DNA from: Amorphochlora amoebiformis
Taxonomy: Eukaryota; Cercozoa; Chlorarachniophyceae
Length of the DNA stretch: 64,000 nt
NCBI GenBank assembly: GCA_054601695.1
Contig: BAAHQB010000340.1
Location: 62,001 to 126,000, forward strand
Reading direction: 5' to 3'
The first letter of the stretch is position 1. The number at the start of each line of letters is the position of its first letter. The position numbers and the translations under genes are program-made. Below the pieces are notes generated by a model. It was given only the letters and a program-made list of their open reading frames with translations, had not been told where the DNA came from and made no database searches. Shown piece by piece: positions 59,849-64,000 of the stretch.

Positions 59849-61313
59849 ATGGGGAATTCCAGCGCCAAACGGCAGAAGCAGGTGAACAAAATACTCGAAG
59901 AGCTTTTCGAGGAGGGGCTTACAAATGAGAAGCGCACGTATCTTGTGCAAAAGGTGAACAGGATTACCCACGGTGGAATTGGCTGTTGTTTTGTTATGTG
60001 TTTAATTTGTTTCCAGATATGGAAGCTGGTGGACCCTGAAAAGTCGGGCTACCTGGGAGAAAAGCGTGCTCTCCTCCTTATCAAAGCTTTGGGTATGTTT
60101 TCCCCAGCTGTACAACATATGTACGAGGGCAGTGCCCCTCGTTCGGCACATGTGGACATGGGTTTTGACTCTCCTAGATGTCGTATCGTGTTTTCTTGTT
60201 TTGAGGGGTTTTGCATTCCTAGTCACACAACCTTGGGTCGTTTTTGGGGTCCCCTCGGCTTCTGTGGGGTTCCAGTGTGAGTCGATGGATTGGGGTATGA
60301 TTCCGCTGTGACATAGACATGGATGGAGTCTATTGGGCTATGACCGGGCTATGACTGGATATGATGGGTAGGGATGGTTGGGGATGGAGAAATTTGATGG
60401 AAGTGCTTGGGGAAATGTTGGGGGGGCTTGATGTTAGTCCGGTACTGCAACACTCGTGCGCTTCGGGTGCTGCTGAAATCTCCGAGGCGTGGTCGATGGC
60501 ACTGGCTGACCAAGTCGAGGAACAAGAAGAATTCCAAGCGGTCCAAATCGATCAACATGACCATAACCGATGGAATGAAGGAATTCAAGTGCTCAAGAGG
60601 TACTTGTTAGGATATATCATACTGGCCTTAGATTTGGGTTTGGGTGCGCTCGTTTCAATTTAATACCGTTGGGATTCATCGCGTGTGTGCCGGTGCGTGG
60701 CTATCCCCTCTTTCTCTTTCGTGAGAAGCCTTCCTCCATGTTTCTAGCCTTGCCGTCGATCTTATAATGGTCGGCCCCGAGGTGGAAGTGGAGGTGGAGG
60801 TGGAAGAGAAGGAGTAAGCGCAGGTGCAGGTGCAGGTGCAGGTGCAGGTGCAGGTGCAGGTGTAGGTGGGTGGTGTGCGGTGTTTGCTGTGGCGGATACC
60901 TTGGGAAAGGCGGGTACGGCCAAGCTGATGAAAATTGGCGCAGATAGGAGTGAGTGGCTGAGAGGACAACGCTTGTACTGCTTATGTCGTAGTGGAGTCG
61001 GCAAATGCATTTTTCAACTTTTGTTTTCATTGGTCACGTTTCAAAAACCCTTTTTTTTTCAGACGAGTTTGTGATAAAATCCAAGAGGGCGGACTCCGAG
61101 TGGAATGACAGGGTGCCCAACCGGCGCCATCGCTCTTCTGAATTGGAGGATTTCGCCGACTTTCGCCTCAACAACGCGGGCGAGGACAGTGATTATGTTC
61201 AGAACTTTCTCCACAGGATAGATGTCAGTGGAAATCCATCAATTGTCAGATCCTTGCGTACGATGTGTCACAATATATACATATACACATATACATATGT
61301 ATACAATGTATAC

Positions 61314-61400
<87 letters not shown>

Positions 61401-61407
61401 TATACAT

Positions 61408-61450
<43 letters not shown>

Positions 61451-61503
61451 CATACATATATAAATACATACATACATGATTATGAATATATATGCATGTA
61501 TGT

Positions 61504-61559
<56 letters not shown>

Positions 61560-61624
61560 ACATGCATACTATCATACATATATAAATACACACATACATG
61601 AAATATGCACATATATATATATAT

Positions 61625-61674
<50 letters not shown>

Positions 61675-61738
61675 TAGTAAATGTGTTTGTGTCTGCAAAA
61701 AGAAAGACATACATATATCTATATATATATATATATAT

Positions 61739-61822
<84 letters not shown>

Positions 61823-63791
61823 TATATATATAATATTATATATATATATATATATATATAACATGATTTGAAGTGTATTGACTTAGCTGGACTGCGACGG
61901 CGTTGTAACGGAAAAGGAGTTTCGCATCTGGATGACTCACGCACTAGACGACCCGGTGCAGGCCGTGAAAGACGTGCTGAAGAAAAAGGCGCCCTCCGAG
62001 ATAGAAAAACAGTCTCAGGCTACGCAGATGCACTCAACCAACGTCATCCTCAAGTCTTACCGCAAGAGACGGTACATATTCACAATGCCAGTGCCAATAC
62101 CAATACCAATACCAATACCAATGCCAGTGCCACTACCAATACCAATACCAATACCAATGCCAATACCAATACCAATACCAATACCAATGCCAGTTTCAAT
62201 ACCAATGCCAATACCAATACCAATACCAATGCCAATACCGATACCAAAACCAATGCCAATACCAATACCAATGGCAATGCCAGTGCCAATACCAATGGCA
62301 ATACCAATACCAATCCCAATGTCAATACACTCGCCCATTAGTTGTGCTTGTCCCTGTGGGGTTGGTGTTGTCCGCTGGTATGGATCGCTGGTATGGATCG
62401 CTGGTATGGATCCCTGTGGGGTTGGTGTTGACCACTGGTGTGGATGGCTGTGGGGTTGGGTCGGTGTTGTGTTTTGGTTTGGTCTTTCCTGATACTTCTA
62501 ACCAAGGTGGTCGATCTTGATACATCTGAGCAAGTCTCGATTTTTGTGCAGAAACCGCACCGTGAGCACAGACTTTGACCGCAAGTTCGTCAGGTCGCCG
62601 CCGAGTCAGACCAAGAGGGTCCACATACACTTACACATCTATCACTTTTCCAATACAATTTTCATACCTGGCCTTGTAGGCTTCGGCTTGCTTCCAGTTT
62701 TTTAATACTTGTAGTGTGAGCGATGGCGACGCGTGTGTGATATGACTATGTGTGTACTTGTGTGTTCCAGAAGCAGCTGGAGGAGGAGCGCAATTTCATC
62801 CACGACATGGAGCTTTTCGACCACAGCCCCCGTAAGCAACATAGCCACGCACATCCACGAAGTATTTTCGATGATTTCGCGATATGACTAGTCACGGTGA
62901 GCACCCCCTACGGCATGGGGCAGGCGATTGATCCAGAGAGAGACGGAAAACTCACCCTGCACTTCCCGTGGGGCGGCACGGGCCACTTCGTGCGCAAGAG
63001 CATGAAGGATCGCATGAGTGGGAGCATACAACTCAAGTACGAGGTATCGTATCGCATCGTATCTTCCAAACCCCCAACTACTACAACACACGCCTTCACC
63101 TTATCACCTTAGCCTTACGCATCGTTTCATCGCATTACATGGGAACTTGTTATGTTTGTTGCATTGCATTGGGTAGTGTGTTTGAGCATTGGGTGGTGTG
63201 TTTGAGCATTGGGTGGTGTGTTTGAGCATTGGGTGGTGTGTTTGAGCATTGGGTGGTGTGTTTGAGCATTGGGTGGTGTGTTTGAGCATTGGGTGGTGTG
63301 TTTGAGCATTGGGTGGCGTGTTTGAGCATTGGGTGATGTGTTTGAGCATTGGGTTGTGTGTTTGAGCATTGGGTAGTGTGTTTGAGCATTGGGTATAGTG
63401 TGTTTGAGCATTGGGCTAGGGGTAGGTTTTGGTTTGTGTCCTGTGGAGCGAACGAGGGCACAGGGTTTCGATTGGTAAGGTACTTTAAGATCACTTTCAA
63501 CCTACCGTATAGGGGTTTCCATTGGTGAGGACTTTAGGATAACTTTCAAGGGGTTTCGATTGGTAAGGTAGTATAAGATAAGTTTCAACAAACCGTACAG
63601 AATCTCAAGTTAGCCTTCACTGTCAACGAGCCCGGGGCCCTGTCGCCTCCCCGTGACCAGCAGCTTATGCTCACTCTGCACCGACAACTTGCCCTCGAGG
63701 ACATCGATGAGGAAACCATCAAAAACCTCACTGACGTACATATTACAAATACACATCTATGCATTTAGAAGTATATATATATATTTATATA

Positions 63792-63829
<38 letters not shown>

Positions 63830-63917
63830 ATATTTATATATATTTGTGTGTGTATATATATATATATAATATATATATGTATATATATATATATATATAT
63901 ATGTACATATATATATG

Positions 63918-63994
<77 letters not shown>

Positions 63995-64000
63995 AATATA
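59849..64000 (+). CDS. EF-hand calcium-binding protein with possible N-myristoylation, 3' end outside window
   Basis: Nine exons are visible: 59849-59953, 60017-60092, 60438-60599, 61063-61223, 61887-62071, 62552-62618, 62771-62831, 62892-63043, 63601-63735, giving 368 residues in consistent phase. The protein starts MGNSSAKR, which fits the N-myristoylation rule (Gly 2, Ser near position 6). A helical region and a basic stretch precede one clear EF-hand loop, [12 protein letters not shown] (168-179), with Asp at 1, 3 and 5, Gly at 6 and Glu at 12. After it come a charged helix and a compact segment ([20 protein letters not shown], then FPWGG) of a beta-type found in protist proteins and not named here. 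The donor after Asp 168 (GTCAGT) was chosen because it alone rebuilds the EF loop. The gene continues past 63735 into a TA-rich intron. Confidence 0.75.
60770..60870 (+). repeat. GGTGGA and GGTGCA hexamer repeats in intron 3 of the EF-hand gene
   Basis: A GGTGGA-type run is followed by about eight GGTGCA (read CAGGTG) units. It is in an intron: exon 3 (G|) joins exon 4 (AC) in phase 1, and frames through this repeat meet stops. Confidence 0.85.
62083..62335 (+). repeat. CCAATA / CCAATG hexamer array in intron 5 of the EF-hand gene
   Basis: About forty hexamers begin 11 bp after the exon 5 donor. They produce long Asn-Thr or Ile-Pro frames that are repeat artefacts, since no acceptor or conserved protein lies in them. 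Confidence 0.9.
63165..63420 (+). repeat. 20-bp minisatellite GTGTGTTTGAGCATTGGGTG
   Basis: Twelve to thirteen highly uniform copies in intron 8 of the EF-hand gene. Only single-base variants are seen, mostly at the GGTG/GGTA/GGTT position. Confidence 0.95.
63740..64000 (+). repeat. TA array at the window end
   Basis: (TA)n with a few GTGTGT breaks, forming the start of the next intron of the EF-hand gene. Confidence 0.9.

Noticed and set aside
61932-62492. Ile/Pro-rich frame continuing from the EF-hand exon
   Set aside because: The true exon ends at a GTACAT donor at 62072. The rest is the CCAATA hexamer array.

Overview
This window is nuclear DNA from a microbial eukaryote. Coding sequence is broken into many short exons (24 nt to 2.4 kb) joined by GT-AG introns and at least one clear GC-AG intron. 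Most introns and spacers are filled with (TA)n microsatellites and minisatellites. No operons, ribosome binding sites, insertion sequences or CRISPR arrays were seen. Two genes point to a plastid: a GIY-YIG/CGFS-glutaredoxin fusion of the plant GRXS16 type, with a signal-like plus transit-like leader, and a BASS-family carrier. An intron-rich alga with a secondary plastid (for example a chlorarachniophyte) would fit. The species is an inference and no database was searched.

Layout: (1) 1-21753, + strand: the 3' part of a giant HECT ubiquitin ligase. I rebuilt 54 exons whose summed length (13,077 nt) is an exact multiple of 3 and encodes 4,358 residues: about 12 SPRY domains, two laminin-G-like folds, two discoidin-like (F5/8C) domains, a UBA-like motif and a HECT domain. 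(2) 21754-24470: spacer rich in CTAG and TA. (3) 24471-25854, - strand: BASS carrier, two exons. (4) 25855-29903: short unique stretch, a very long TA array, then CTAG-rich spacer. (5) 29904-41179, - strand: a 16-exon ankyrin / Asn-Thr-rich / coiled-coil / SAM protein of about 1,206 residues. (6) 41180-48568: minisatellites, TA and GT arrays, telomere-like repeats and CTAG-rich spacer. (7) 48569-50402, - strand: complete seven-exon GSK3-type kinase, divergent from (8) 50597-57173, + strand: the GRXS16-like gene, eight exons. (9) 57174-59848: spacer. (10) 59849 to the window end, + strand: 5' part of an EF-hand gene with a possible myristoylation start.

The genes are not an obvious pathway. 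Two act in ubiquitin or phosphorylation signalling, two probably in the plastid, and the ankyrin-SAM and EF-hand proteins look like scaffold or calcium-sensing parts. The most unusual aspect is DNA architecture. CTAG-rich DNA marks the spaces between genes, while introns carry TA arrays and minisatellites, and several minisatellites run up to, and form, the 3' splice site. Splice sites were chosen by hand from phase and protein-family fit, without RNA evidence.
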